NCBI GenBank assembly: GCA_964621455.1
Contig: CAZULW010000106.1
Location: 1 to 6,120 of the forward strand
Direction of reading: 5' to 3'
From: G020354025 sp964621455
Lineage (GTDB): Bacteria > Fidelibacterota > Marinisomatia > SCGC-AAA003-L08 > TS1B11
Length of the DNA stretch: 6,120 nucleotides
The notes beneath the pieces are model-generated. The model saw only the letters and a list, made by a program, of their open reading frames with translations. It searched no databases and was not told the origin of the DNA. The position numbers were made by a program, and so were the translations under genes. Positions 1 through 4,316 of the stretch are shown here, piece by piece. Each line of letters starts with the position of its first letter. The first letter of the stretch is position 1.

Positions 1-65
1 TGCAACGGCAGAAAACCGTCATATCCCCAATACGTCCGTAATGCTTTTTCAATATTACGAGTCAT
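1..65 (-). CDS. RecQ-like ATP-dependent DNA helicase, N-terminal fragment cut by the window edge
   Basis: Only the first 21 codons and two bases are inside the window. The peptide starts MTRNIEKALRTYWGYDGF and continues LPL, then a partial codon CA. The pattern of an aromatic residue followed by GYDxFxPxQ is what RecQ-family superfamily 2 helicases carry at their N-terminus, just before the Walker A segment; it contacts the adenine base. The ATG (65-63) is preceded by GGGAGAAAA, a good ribosome binding site at normal spacing, which supports both start and strand. RecQ enzymes unwind DNA 3'-5' during recombination and repair. Gene size, helicase motifs and any RQC or HRDC domain lie outside. 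The call rests on a short peptide, so another helicase with the same Q-motif is possible. Confidence 0.62.
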   Translation of the reverse strand, partial: MTRNIEKALRTYWGYDGFLPL

Positions 66-123
66 TTTTCTCCCATGATAACGGCTATATAGTGGGGTGT
101 TTCGGTCATTCCCACTAAGCGGG

Positions 124-158
124 TCAACCATCTGCAATCAGCGGTCAGCCGTCAGCAG
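124..158. repeat. Degenerate 7-bp tandem array, unit TCAGCNG
   Basis: Five consecutive heptamers can be laid end to end with no slip. The last three are TCAGCGG, TCAGCCG and TCAGCAG; the first two (TCAACCA, TCTGCAA) are more diverged. It lies between the lrp gene and recQ and overlaps the end of a doubtful small reading frame. It is one of five arrays in the window sharing the period but not the sequence. Confidence 0.6.
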
Positions 159-236
159 CCTCTTAAGCTGCTCCACAAAATACGCATTCCCCTCCGGCAA
201 TACAGCCATCAGCAGGTCCAGGTGCAACAGCGGCAT
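138..236 (-). CDS. Doubtful 32-residue ORF or degraded gene end downstream of lrp
   Basis: Nine bases after the lrp stop an ATG opens a 32-codon frame beginning MPLLHLDLLMAVLPEGNAYF and ending LLTADR. Codon choice is rich in CTG, GAG and GCG like the real genes nearby, and the peptide is a plausible amphipathic helix. No ribosome binding site is visible ahead of the ATG (GTTACCC), and the last codons lie in the 7-bp array at 124-158. I recognise no family. It may be a short peptide translated by coupling to lrp, the surviving tail of a lost gene, or chance. Confidence 0.2.
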   Translation of the reverse strand: MPLLHLDLLMAVLPEGNAYFVEQLKRLLTADR

Positions 237-245
237 GGGTAACTA

Positions 246-728
246 TTACACCATAATAGGCAGGGACTTCGACTCCTTCACCGCCGAGAGGACCATCATA
301 GTCTCTATGTGCTGGACGCCGGGCAGGGCGCTGAGGGTCTCCATAACGAACAGCTCGTAGCCGGGGATGTCTTTGGCCACCACCCGCAGGAGGTAGTCCG
401 CCCGCCCGGTGACGTGGTAGCAGTCCACGATCTCGTCCACCGTCTGCACCGCCTCGACAAACCGCACGATGGCGTCGTGCTGGTGCCGGGCCAGGGTGAC
501 CTCCACCAGGATCACCAGGCCGATGCCCACTGCGGTGCGGTCCAGGCGGGCGTGGTAGCCCCTGATAACCCCGCCGCGTTCCAGCTTCTTCACCCGCTCC
601 AGGGCCGAGGCCGCCGACAGCCCCACCTGCTTGCTCAGCTCAGCGTTGGTCATGCGCCCACGCTCCTGGAGCAGGGCCAGGATTTGCTTATCGATGCTGT
701 CCAGTTTGTTCATGGCCTCACGTGGCAT
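246..728 (-). CDS. Lrp/AsnC-family transcriptional regulator
   Basis: The 160-residue protein matches the Lrp/AsnC family in length and layout. An N-terminal winged helix-turn-helix spans residues 8-58 (LDSIDKQILALL, then NAELSKQVGLSAASALERVK with the recognition helix near 37-50). A short linker is followed by the RAM ligand-binding and oligomerisation domain, about residues 67-150, including VTGRADYLLRV and ALPGVQHIETM. Family members bind DNA as octamers or similar assemblies and respond to amino acids. The gene lies upstream of recQ and downstream of a methionine gamma-lyase-like gene, an arrangement recalling mdeR-mdeA, so sulfur amino acid catabolism is the inferred target. The start is uncertain: the ATG at 728 has a weak AAAGA ahead, while the ATG at 713 (MNKLDSIDKQ, the usual family N-terminus) has GTGAGG only two bases before it. 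Specificity cannot be read from sequence. Confidence 0.93.
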   Translation of the reverse strand: MPREAMNKLDSIDKQILALLQERGRMTNAELSKQVGLSAASALERVKKLERGGVIRGYHARLDRTAVGIGLVILVEVTLARHQHDAIVRFVEAVQTVDEIVDCYHVTGRADYLLRVVAKDIPGYELFVMETLSALPGVQHIETMMVLSAVKESKSLPIMV

Positions 729-751
729 TAATCTTTAGGATAAGAGGAAAG

Positions 752-793
752 CATCCAGTATTTAGCATCTACCATCCAGAATCCAGCCTCAAG
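752..793. repeat. Degenerate 7-bp tandem array, unit CATCCAG
   Basis: Six heptamers in register: two exact CATCCAG copies (752-758 and 773-779), the near copy AATCCAG at 780-786, and three more diverged units. It begins about 25 bases upstream of the lrp start, so it would lie in or near the lrp promoter or leader. Confidence 0.65.
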
Positions 794-836
794 GCATTCC
801 CTTCGGGACAACAAAATACATACAACGTATGACGGA

Positions 837-871
837 CAATCTCCAATATTCAATCTTCAATCGACAATCAT
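837..871. repeat. Degenerate 7-bp tandem array, unit CAATCTT
   Basis: Five in-register heptamers, each starting CAAT: CAATCTC, CAATATT and CAATCTT, then two variants ending CGA and CAT. The first four bases are invariant while the last three drift. It lies 43 bases after the CATCCAG array in the same gap, downstream of the secreted-protein gene. Confidence 0.7.
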
Positions 872-923
872 CCATTAGTCTGATACCGCCCGTCGTGCTC
901 ATGCCTTAGACGCCTCTGGAGTG

Positions 924-1388
924 CTAATCTGAGAGATGATGGTTATTCCAAAATCTCATAAACTCCCGGTCCGCTTCCTGATAAACTCTTTCCAGTTGAT
1001 CCAATTCGGATCGGTTAATTTTTCCCAGCTCTAATTTCTCTTTACCCAGTTCATATTGCAGCTTTTTAATCTCAAAATCTTGTTTCCTCAGCATTGTCTC
1101 CACAACTAATGGCCAATTGGCGAAGCCGACATTCTTCCCCGCGGCGCTCACACCTTCCATCACCTTGAGATATGCTTCTTCCGATAGGAGTCTGTGGCAG
1201 TTCTCCAGGAGTGCATTAAAGTTCCTCAATGCCTTTGCCATACGGCCCACACTGTGGATGTTGTGCTCCAGGGTAAGATATTGATCCGGTACTCTGTAGT
1301 CTTGGGCAAGCTCAGACTGTCCGAGCAATGGGAAAGCAACCATGCTTGCCACTAGTAGCATTATACTTAAAGATCTCCGTTTCCACAT
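924..1388 (-). CDS. Small exported alpha-helical protein of unknown function
   Basis: I do not recognise a family. Started at the ATG at 1388, the product has 154 residues. It opens with MWKRRS followed by the hydrophobic run LSIMLLVASMVAFPLLG, a typical Sec signal peptide; no lipobox cysteine is seen, so it is probably periplasmic or secreted. The mature part looks entirely helical, and residues about 100-146, rich in Lys, Glu and Leu, could form a coiled coil. Two tryptophans and one cysteine (Cys64) are the only distinctive residues. The start is chosen because GGAGGTGG sits four bases upstream; an in-frame ATG 36 bases earlier has no such site and would put a charged tail ahead of the signal. 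The gene lies between the lyase and lrp on the same strand, 68 bases after the lyase stop, so cotranscription is plausible. Its base composition looks less GC-rich than either neighbour's. Confidence 0.7.
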   Translation of the reverse strand: MWKRRSLSIMLLVASMVAFPLLGQSELAQDYRVPDQYLTLEHNIHSVGRMAKALRNFNALLENCHRLLSEEAYLKVMEGVSAAGKNVGFANWPLVVETMLRKQDFEIKKLQYELGKEKLELGKINRSELDQLERVYQEADREFMRFWNNHHLSD

Positions 1389-1392
1389 GGCT

Positions 1393-1400
1393 CCACCTCC
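1393..1400 (-). promoter_or_regulatory. Strong ribosome binding site of the secreted-protein gene
   Basis: Read on the minus strand, GGAGGTGG is followed by AGCC and the ATG at 1388. It is the best Shine-Dalgarno match in the left block and fixes the start of the downstream gene. Confidence 0.75.
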
Positions 1401-1431
1401 GTAGTAAATATTCATCAGGCACATCGCACCT

Positions 1432-1459
1432 GAACTCGTAACCCGTAACTCGAAACTTA
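1432..1459. repeat. Degenerate 7-bp tandem array, unit TAACTCG
   Basis: Four in-register heptamers: GAACTCG, TAACCCG, TAACTCG, then AAACTTA. The last unit contains the TAA stop codon of the lyase gene (1457-1459 on the minus strand), so the array begins exactly at the gene end. It fills part of the gap before the secreted-protein gene. Confidence 0.6.
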
Positions 1460-2698
1460 TATTTTACTCATCGCCCGATCCAGGTCGTCGATGATGTCCT
1501 CCACGTCCTCTATGCCAACCGAAAGCCGCACCAGCCCGTCGGTGATGCCATACGCCTCGCGCTCCTCCGGCGATACGCTGGTGTGGGTCATGGAGGCCGG
1601 GTGCTGGATGAGGGTGTCAACCGTGCCCAGGCTTACTGCCAGGCTGCACAGAAAGACGTTGTTCAACATCGTCACCCCCGCCTCCAGGCCACCCTTGAGC
1701 TCGAAGGAGACCATCCCGCCGAAGCCCTTCATCTGCCGCCGGGCCAGCTCGTGCTGGTGGAAGTGCTCCAGACCCGGATAGGCCACGTAGGCCACCTGGG
1801 GATGCTGATCCAGCCACCGGGCAACGGCCATGGCATTGGCGCAGTGGCGCTCCATACGCAGGGCCAGGGTCTTCAGCCCCTGGTTGATCAGCCAGGCGTC
1901 GAAGGGGCTGGGGGAGCCGCCCATGAGCTCCTTGTGCCGCCACAGGTCGTTGCGCACGAAGTCCAGCTCGCGGGAAACCACCATACCCCCCACGGTGGTG
2001 CCGTGGCCGTTGAGGTACTTGGTAGTGCTGTGGACCACGTAGTCGGCGCCCAGGGCCAGCGGCTGCTGCAGGATGGGTGTGGCGAAAGTGTTGTCCACCG
2101 CTACCTTCAGGCCGTGGGCGTGGGCTATTTCCGCCACCAGGGCGATGTCGCACATGTCCAGAGTGGGGTTGGCCGGCGTCTCCAGGTAGATTAGACCGGG
2201 CCGCTCGGCCTCCTTGATGGCCGCCTCCACTTTATCCGGCGTGTCCATGCGCACCAGCGCGTGGCTGATCTGCATCTCCGGGAGCAGCTTTTCGATGAGC
2301 TCGGTGGTACCGCCGTAGAGGCCGCCGTGGGTGATGACCGTATCGCCGGGCCGCAGCAGGGTGAACAGCAGGGTGCCGATGGCCGCCATACCCGAAGAGA
2401 AGGCCAGGCTGGCTAGCTCCGGGCAGGAATCACCTTCCTTCATCTTTTGCCGCAGCTCCATCCCCTCCAGGGCCGCCACTTTTTCCTCGATGGCCTCTAC
2501 GGTAGGGTTGTACCAGCGGCTGTAGATATAGCCCTTCTCCTTGCCGGTGAACTGGCGCCGGCCCTGCTCGACATCTTTAAAGCAGAAGGTGGAGGTCTGG
2601 TAGATGGGGGCGACGTGGGCCTGGCAGATGTCGTCGGTCAGCTCCCCGGCGTGGATGGCGTGGGAACTGAAGCCGTATTCAATGGGTAGTCGTTTCAT
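1457..2698 (-). CDS. PLP-dependent gamma-lyase, methionine gamma-lyase-like (Cys/Met metabolism family)
   Basis: A complete 413-residue member of the Cys/Met metabolism PLP family, fold type I, cytoplasmic, normally tetrameric. Visible landmarks, counted from the ATG at 2698: Tyr59 and Arg61 in YSRWYNPT (phosphate contacts from the partner subunit), SSGMAAI, the stacking Tyr128 in GGLYGG, Asp202 in VAVDNTFATP, Ser224 and the Schiff-base Lys227 in VVHSTTKYLNGHG, and the carboxylate-binding Arg391 in GLVRLSVGIED. The C-terminal stretch QHPASMTH to EEREAYGI resembles methionine gamma-lyase, which converts methionine to methanethiol, 2-oxobutyrate and ammonia. Two departures: about 13 extra residues (near 81-95) between LEG and SSGM, and Gly130 where the Pseudomonas enzyme has its catalytic Cys116. 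Cystathionine gamma-lyase or gamma-synthase activity is therefore not excluded. A TTG 24 bases upstream could also start it; neither start has a good ribosome binding site, but the ATG gives the normal N-terminus (EYGFSSHAIHAG) and puts Tyr59/Arg61 at the Pseudomonas positions. Confidence 0.9.
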   Translation of the reverse strand: MKRLPIEYGFSSHAIHAGELTDDICQAHVAPIYQTSTFCFKDVEQGRRQFTGKEKGYIYSRWYNPTVEAIEEKVAALEGMELRQKMKEGDSCPELASLAFSSGMAAIGTLLFTLLRPGDTVITHGGLYGGTTELIEKLLPEMQISHALVRMDTPDKVEAAIKEAERPGLIYLETPANPTLDMCDIALVAEIAHAHGLKVAVDNTFATPILQQPLALGADYVVHSTTKYLNGHGTTVGGMVVSRELDFVRNDLWRHKELMGGSPSPFDAWLINQGLKTLALRMERHCANAMAVARWLDQHPQVAYVAYPGLEHFHQHELARRQMKGFGGMVSFELKGGLEAGVTMLNNVFLCSLAVSLGTVDTLIQHPASMTHTSVSPEEREAYGITDGLVRLSVGIEDVEDIIDDLDRAMSKI

Positions 2699-2790
2699 GA
2701 CGCACCGATGTTTATTTGTCAATAAAGCATAATCACTGAAGAATATATGGCGTAATAGTGGAAAAGGGAAACATAATTTGATATGTTTGT

Positions 2791-2815
2791 AAAAAAGGCC
2801 CCACCACGCGGCTTT
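2791..2815 (-). terminator. Weak terminator-like hairpin with T-run upstream of the lyase
   Basis: On the minus strand AAAGCC and GGCCTTT can pair around a ten-base loop, with one bulged base, followed by a run of T (complement of A 2791-2796). It lies about 95 bases upstream of the lyase ATG on the same strand. No intact minus-strand gene precedes it, so it would be either a leader attenuator or the end of a lost gene. The stem is short and the call tentative. Confidence 0.25.
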
Positions 2816-2832
2816 AACAGGTGGATCTCGAG

Positions 2833-2867
2833 GCTTGGGGCTTGGGACTTGGGGTTTGGGGCTTGAG
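2833..2867. repeat. Degenerate 7-bp tandem array, unit GCTTGGG
   Basis: Five in-register heptamers: GCTTGGG twice, ACTTGGG, GTTTGGG, then GCTTGAG. This is the most regular of the five arrays. Its last base is the first base of the 28-bp palindrome that follows. Confidence 0.75.
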
Positions 2868-2894
2868 TAGGGGCGTATTGCAATACGCCCCTAC
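2867..2894. repeat. Perfect 28-bp palindrome
   Basis: The 14-base half-site GTAGGGGCGTATTG is followed without a spacer by its exact reverse complement. With no loop it would fold only by cruciform extrusion or as RNA with a forced turn at TTGCAA. There is no T-tract, so it is not a normal terminator. Perfection and lack of spacer fit a dispersed palindromic repeat or a recognition site for a dimeric protein; the genome-wide copy number would decide. Confidence 0.75.
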
Positions 2895-2943
2895 AGCTTT
2901 TCGCATACGGTGTATTTGATCGACACCAACCACCATAATTAAT

Positions 2944-2973
2944 AGCCCCCTGGTGATGGCCAGGAGGCTTTTG
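2944..2973 (+). terminator. Hairpin with T-rich tail, terminator-like, no gene to serve
   Basis: AGCCCCCTGG (2944-2953) pairs with CCAGGAGGCT (2960-2969) with one C-A mismatch around a six-base loop; T2970-T2972 continue from the final T of the stem, giving TTTT. It is shaped like a plus-strand intrinsic terminator, yet the gene to its left runs the other way. It may be left over from a lost plus-strand gene or mark the edge of inserted DNA. Confidence 0.4.
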
Positions 2974-3100
2974 CTTCAACCATCACCTTATTGCCGAAGG
3001 TTGGCGGCTATACGATGACGAACTGTTCGAAGTTGATGTTGATGGCCGTTATTAATCTAGGTAATTGATTAAGGTCTGGCACCAGCATTAGATTGGTGTC

Positions 3101-3190
3101 ATGAATATAAGTACTTATGAACAGTTGATTAAAAGTGAATCTACTGCAAGAAAACATCTTCTGGGATATTGCTGGAAAAACCATCAGCCC
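3101..3190 (+). pseudogene. Transposase N-terminal fragment, IS1595-like
   Basis: The ATG at 3101 opens MNISTYEQLIKSESTARKHL followed by LGYCWKNHQP. An acidic/polar start, a helix with xARxxLL, then CWKNHQ just before the point where a zinc-binding CPRC would follow, is the N-terminal pattern I associate with IS1595-type transposases. After HQP the frame runs into the hairpin cluster starting at 3187 and becomes Arg/Gly/Trp-rich nonsense, so the element appears cut there: about 30 codons of a normal roughly 250-300 remain. Just upstream, TGGCACCA (3077-3084) and TGGTGTCA (3094-3101) form an imperfect inverted repeat, and GGTCTGGCACCAG could be the outer end of the element. No ribosome binding site is visible. 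The family call is from memory of the motif and is tentative. Confidence 0.4.
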
Positions 3191-3347
3191 CGCCGATGGC
3201 GGGGCCAACGGTGGGGTAGCAAAGCGTCGGGGCAGGCCCCGACCTTTGCGTCGGGGACCCTTCCCATTTCTCCCCCTCTATCTGTGAGAGAGGGGGCCTC
3301 ACGAAGTGAGGGGGGTGAGTGGTTCCCTGTCCCGACCTTGCGTCGGG
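3187..3347. repeat. Cluster of five GC-rich hairpin repeats
   Basis: Five inverted repeats follow one another: GCCCCGCC/GGCGGGGC with a GAT loop (3187-3205); GTCGGGGC/GCCCCGAC with a two-base loop (3226-3243); CCCCCTCT/AGAGGGGG (3272-3296); CCTCAC/GTGAGG with a GAA loop (3297-3311); CCCGAC/GTCGGG (3331-3347). The pieces GCGTCGGG and GACCTT recur around hairpins two and five, so parts are related to each other. There is no T-tract and no coding signal. It resembles REP/BIME-type extragenic palindromes. Confidence 0.6.
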
Positions 3348-3400
3348 AGCCCGCCCCGCTGGTGTGATACCGGCCACCTGGTTCTTCTCATGGTTGCGAT

Positions 3401-3478
3401 CCCGTCTAGAAAACGAAAAAAGTGACAAGAATTGGTGACAACTTTTGCGACGCCTACCCTATCAAGGGAATAGACGGG
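3401..3478. other. Segment closed by a perfect 8-bp inverted repeat, possible structured RNA
   Basis: CCCGTCTA (3401-3408) is the exact reverse complement of TAGACGGG (3471-3478). Inside lie a direct repeat GTGACAA (3423-3429 and 3435-3441) and a small hairpin CCCTATCAAGGG (3457-3468). The layout fits a closed multi-stem RNA but matches no riboswitch or small RNA class I know; it may be chance or a remnant of element ends. Confidence 0.28.
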
Positions 3479-3595
3479 AGAAGGGCAGCAGGGGGGGTAT
3501 CCTTTGGTCTTACATCCACCCCATAAAAAAGGCATTAAAAAGGTTCATAGTAGTTGACCCTATGGTGAGAGGAGGAAGATTTACAAAGAATAGTG

Positions 3596-3623
3596 TTGCA
3601 ATGAGACCCGATTGGAAGATACT
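3596..3623 (+). promoter_or_regulatory. Candidate sigma-70-type promoter for the three-gene cassette
   Basis: TTGCAA (3596-3601) and GATACT (3618-3623) match four of six positions of each consensus hexamer and are 16 bases apart. Transcription would begin near 3630, giving a leader of about 45 bases before the preferred start at 3677. Weak on its own; proposed because it is suitably placed. Confidence 0.22.
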
Positions 3624-3676
3624 TTTAACTTAGAATGAGATCGACAGGTAAGCTGATTTGGGGGAGGCTAAGGCCC

Positions 3677-3898
3677 ATGATGATACATGCGGTAAGCGTT
3701 ATGGGTATTGCTGCTATTTTCGGTGGAACCTCTTACGTTGTGAATTTGGTGCTACCAGATGGCTACGTGAAGGAACTTGTCATTTACACAGACAGCATAG
3801 TCATAGCGATTGCTGTCGTTCGCTTTGGCTACAAATTCCTAACAACCATATTTAAAGTCACAAGGCAAAATGAATCAACACTATCCTTGGCTATCTGA
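3677..3898 (+). CDS. Small two-helix membrane protein, first gene of cassette
   Basis: I recognise no family. From the ATG at 3677 the product has 73 residues: a first membrane helix at about 3-26 (IHAVSVMGIAAIFGGTSYVV onward), the short polar loop PDGYVKE, a second helix at about 33-58 (VIYTDSIVIAIAVVRFGYKF) and a short charged tail. An in-frame ATG at 3635 would add 14 residues (MRSTGKLIWGRLRP) but has only a poor upstream site, whereas GGGGAGG sits ten bases before 3677. The gene overlaps the next by 29 bases, so the two are probably translationally coupled and their products may act together. AT content is higher than in the left block. Could be a bacteriocin-immunity-like or holin-like small protein, but nothing in the sequence shows it. 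Confidence 0.6.
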   Translation: MMIHAVSVMGIAAIFGGTSYVVNLVLPDGYVKELVIYTDSIVIAIAVVRFGYKFLTTIFKVTRQNESTLSLAI

Positions 3899-4298
3899 AA
3901 CAGTGAAAATATTTAGGGTATATCTGATTGCTGCTATCGCTACTATACCAGTCGGTCTCATATATGCAGTGTTCACCATATACGTTTGGAATCATTGGAT
4001 CGTAGCAATTATTGCTATTGGCTTTGGCTTTTTTATTGCGCAAATAGTTTGGGGAAAACTTGAAAGAGTCCATGCGCCGATTCAGCAGCAGTTTGAGTTT
4101 ACCATTTCACGAAACCGGATTATGGAAAAGCAATTTTTAGAACCAGAGGTTGCGGTTATTGGAGGGAGATTAAGTTTCTATGGTGAGAGAAAATATATTG
4201 ATAAACCAACAGATAGATTTGAAAAACTTGATAATATTAATCAAACCGCCGATAATATTAATCAAACCGCCACCAAAGTTAATATATCTCTAAACTAA
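3870..4298 (+). CDS. Two-helix membrane protein with soluble C-terminal tail, second gene of cassette
   Basis: Unrecognised protein of 142 residues. Two hydrophobic helices span about 14-37 (VYLIAAIATIPVGLIYAVF) and 42-61 (HWIVAIIAIGFGFFIAQIV), joined by a very short turn; Lys63, Arg66 and the following charged residues suggest a cytoplasmic C-terminal part of about 80 residues. That part has alternating hydrophobic stretches (FEFTISRNRI, EVAVIGGRLSFYG), then a tail with the heptapeptide DNINQTA repeated twice exactly, ending TKVNISLN. The start overlaps the preceding gene by 29 bases and has AAGG a few bases upstream. The next gene follows after 18 bases. The arrangement suggests one transcript and perhaps a membrane complex; function is unknown. 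Confidence 0.72.
   Translation: MNQHYPWLSETVKIFRVYLIAAIATIPVGLIYAVFTIYVWNHWIVAIIAIGFGFFIAQIVWGKLERVHAPIQQQFEFTISRNRIMEKQFLEPEVAVIGGRLSFYGERKYIDKPTDRFEKLDNINQTADNINQTATKVNISLN
4230..4271 (+). repeat. Exact 21-bp tandem duplication inside a coding region
   Basis: The 21-base unit starting GATAATATTAATC occurs twice back to back (4230-4250 and 4251-4271) with no mismatch. It is in frame and duplicates seven residues, DNINQTA, near the C-terminus of the second cassette protein. Identity at every base points to recent slippage; being a multiple of three, it keeps the frame open. Confidence 0.85.
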
Positions 4299-4316
4299 AA
4301 AAAACAAGGTAGACGA

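Larger units (their letters stand above)
2699..3634. other. Repeat-rich intergenic region without a complete gene
   Basis: The 936 bases between the lyase start and the right-hand cassette hold repeats and remnants entered separately. The first 100 bases (2699-2800) are AT-rich and must contain the lyase promoter; on the minus strand TATATT (about 2744-2749) is a possible -10 box, but I see no convincing -35. Open frames through this region read across hairpins, have unnatural composition and show no family resemblance, except the transposase-like start at 3101. From 3479 to 3595 I see nothing assignable beyond an AGGAGG-like run near 3570 with no proper start after it. Confidence 0.6.

Noticed and set aside
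309..731. 140-codon plus-strand frame opposite the lrp gene
   Set aside because: It is the antisense of the well-conserved Lrp/AsnC gene, rich in His, Gly and Gln, with no family resemblance.
1583..2194. Long plus- and minus-strand alternative frames across the lyase gene
   Set aside because: GC-rich third positions open shadow frames; their His/Gly/Arg/Pro-rich products match nothing, while the lyase frame has all its family motifs.
2719..2979. 86-codon minus-strand frame upstream of the lyase
   Set aside because: It runs through the heptamer array, the palindrome and the hairpin; the residues simply reflect those repeats.
2699..2980. SAM riboswitch or T-box leader ahead of the lyase
   Set aside because: A sulfur-linked leader was expected, but I find neither the conserved SAM-I core nor a T-box motif; GCGTGGTGGGGCC before a T-run is only a superficial likeness.
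2957..3055. Plus-strand open stretch ending GWRLYDDELFEVDVDGRY
   Set aside because: It reads like a protein tail, but there is no start codon or recognisable family, and it begins inside the terminator-like hairpin.
3141..3535. Minus-strand frames of 95 and 78 codons across the hairpin cluster
   Set aside because: Their Pro/Arg/Gly-rich products come from palindromic GC-rich repeats and carry no start signal.
3445..3633. 62-codon plus-strand frame ending one base before 3635
   Set aside because: Position just before the cassette is attractive, but no ribosome binding site fits, the composition is Arg/Gly/Lys-heavy with no domain, and it begins inside the inverted-repeat segment.
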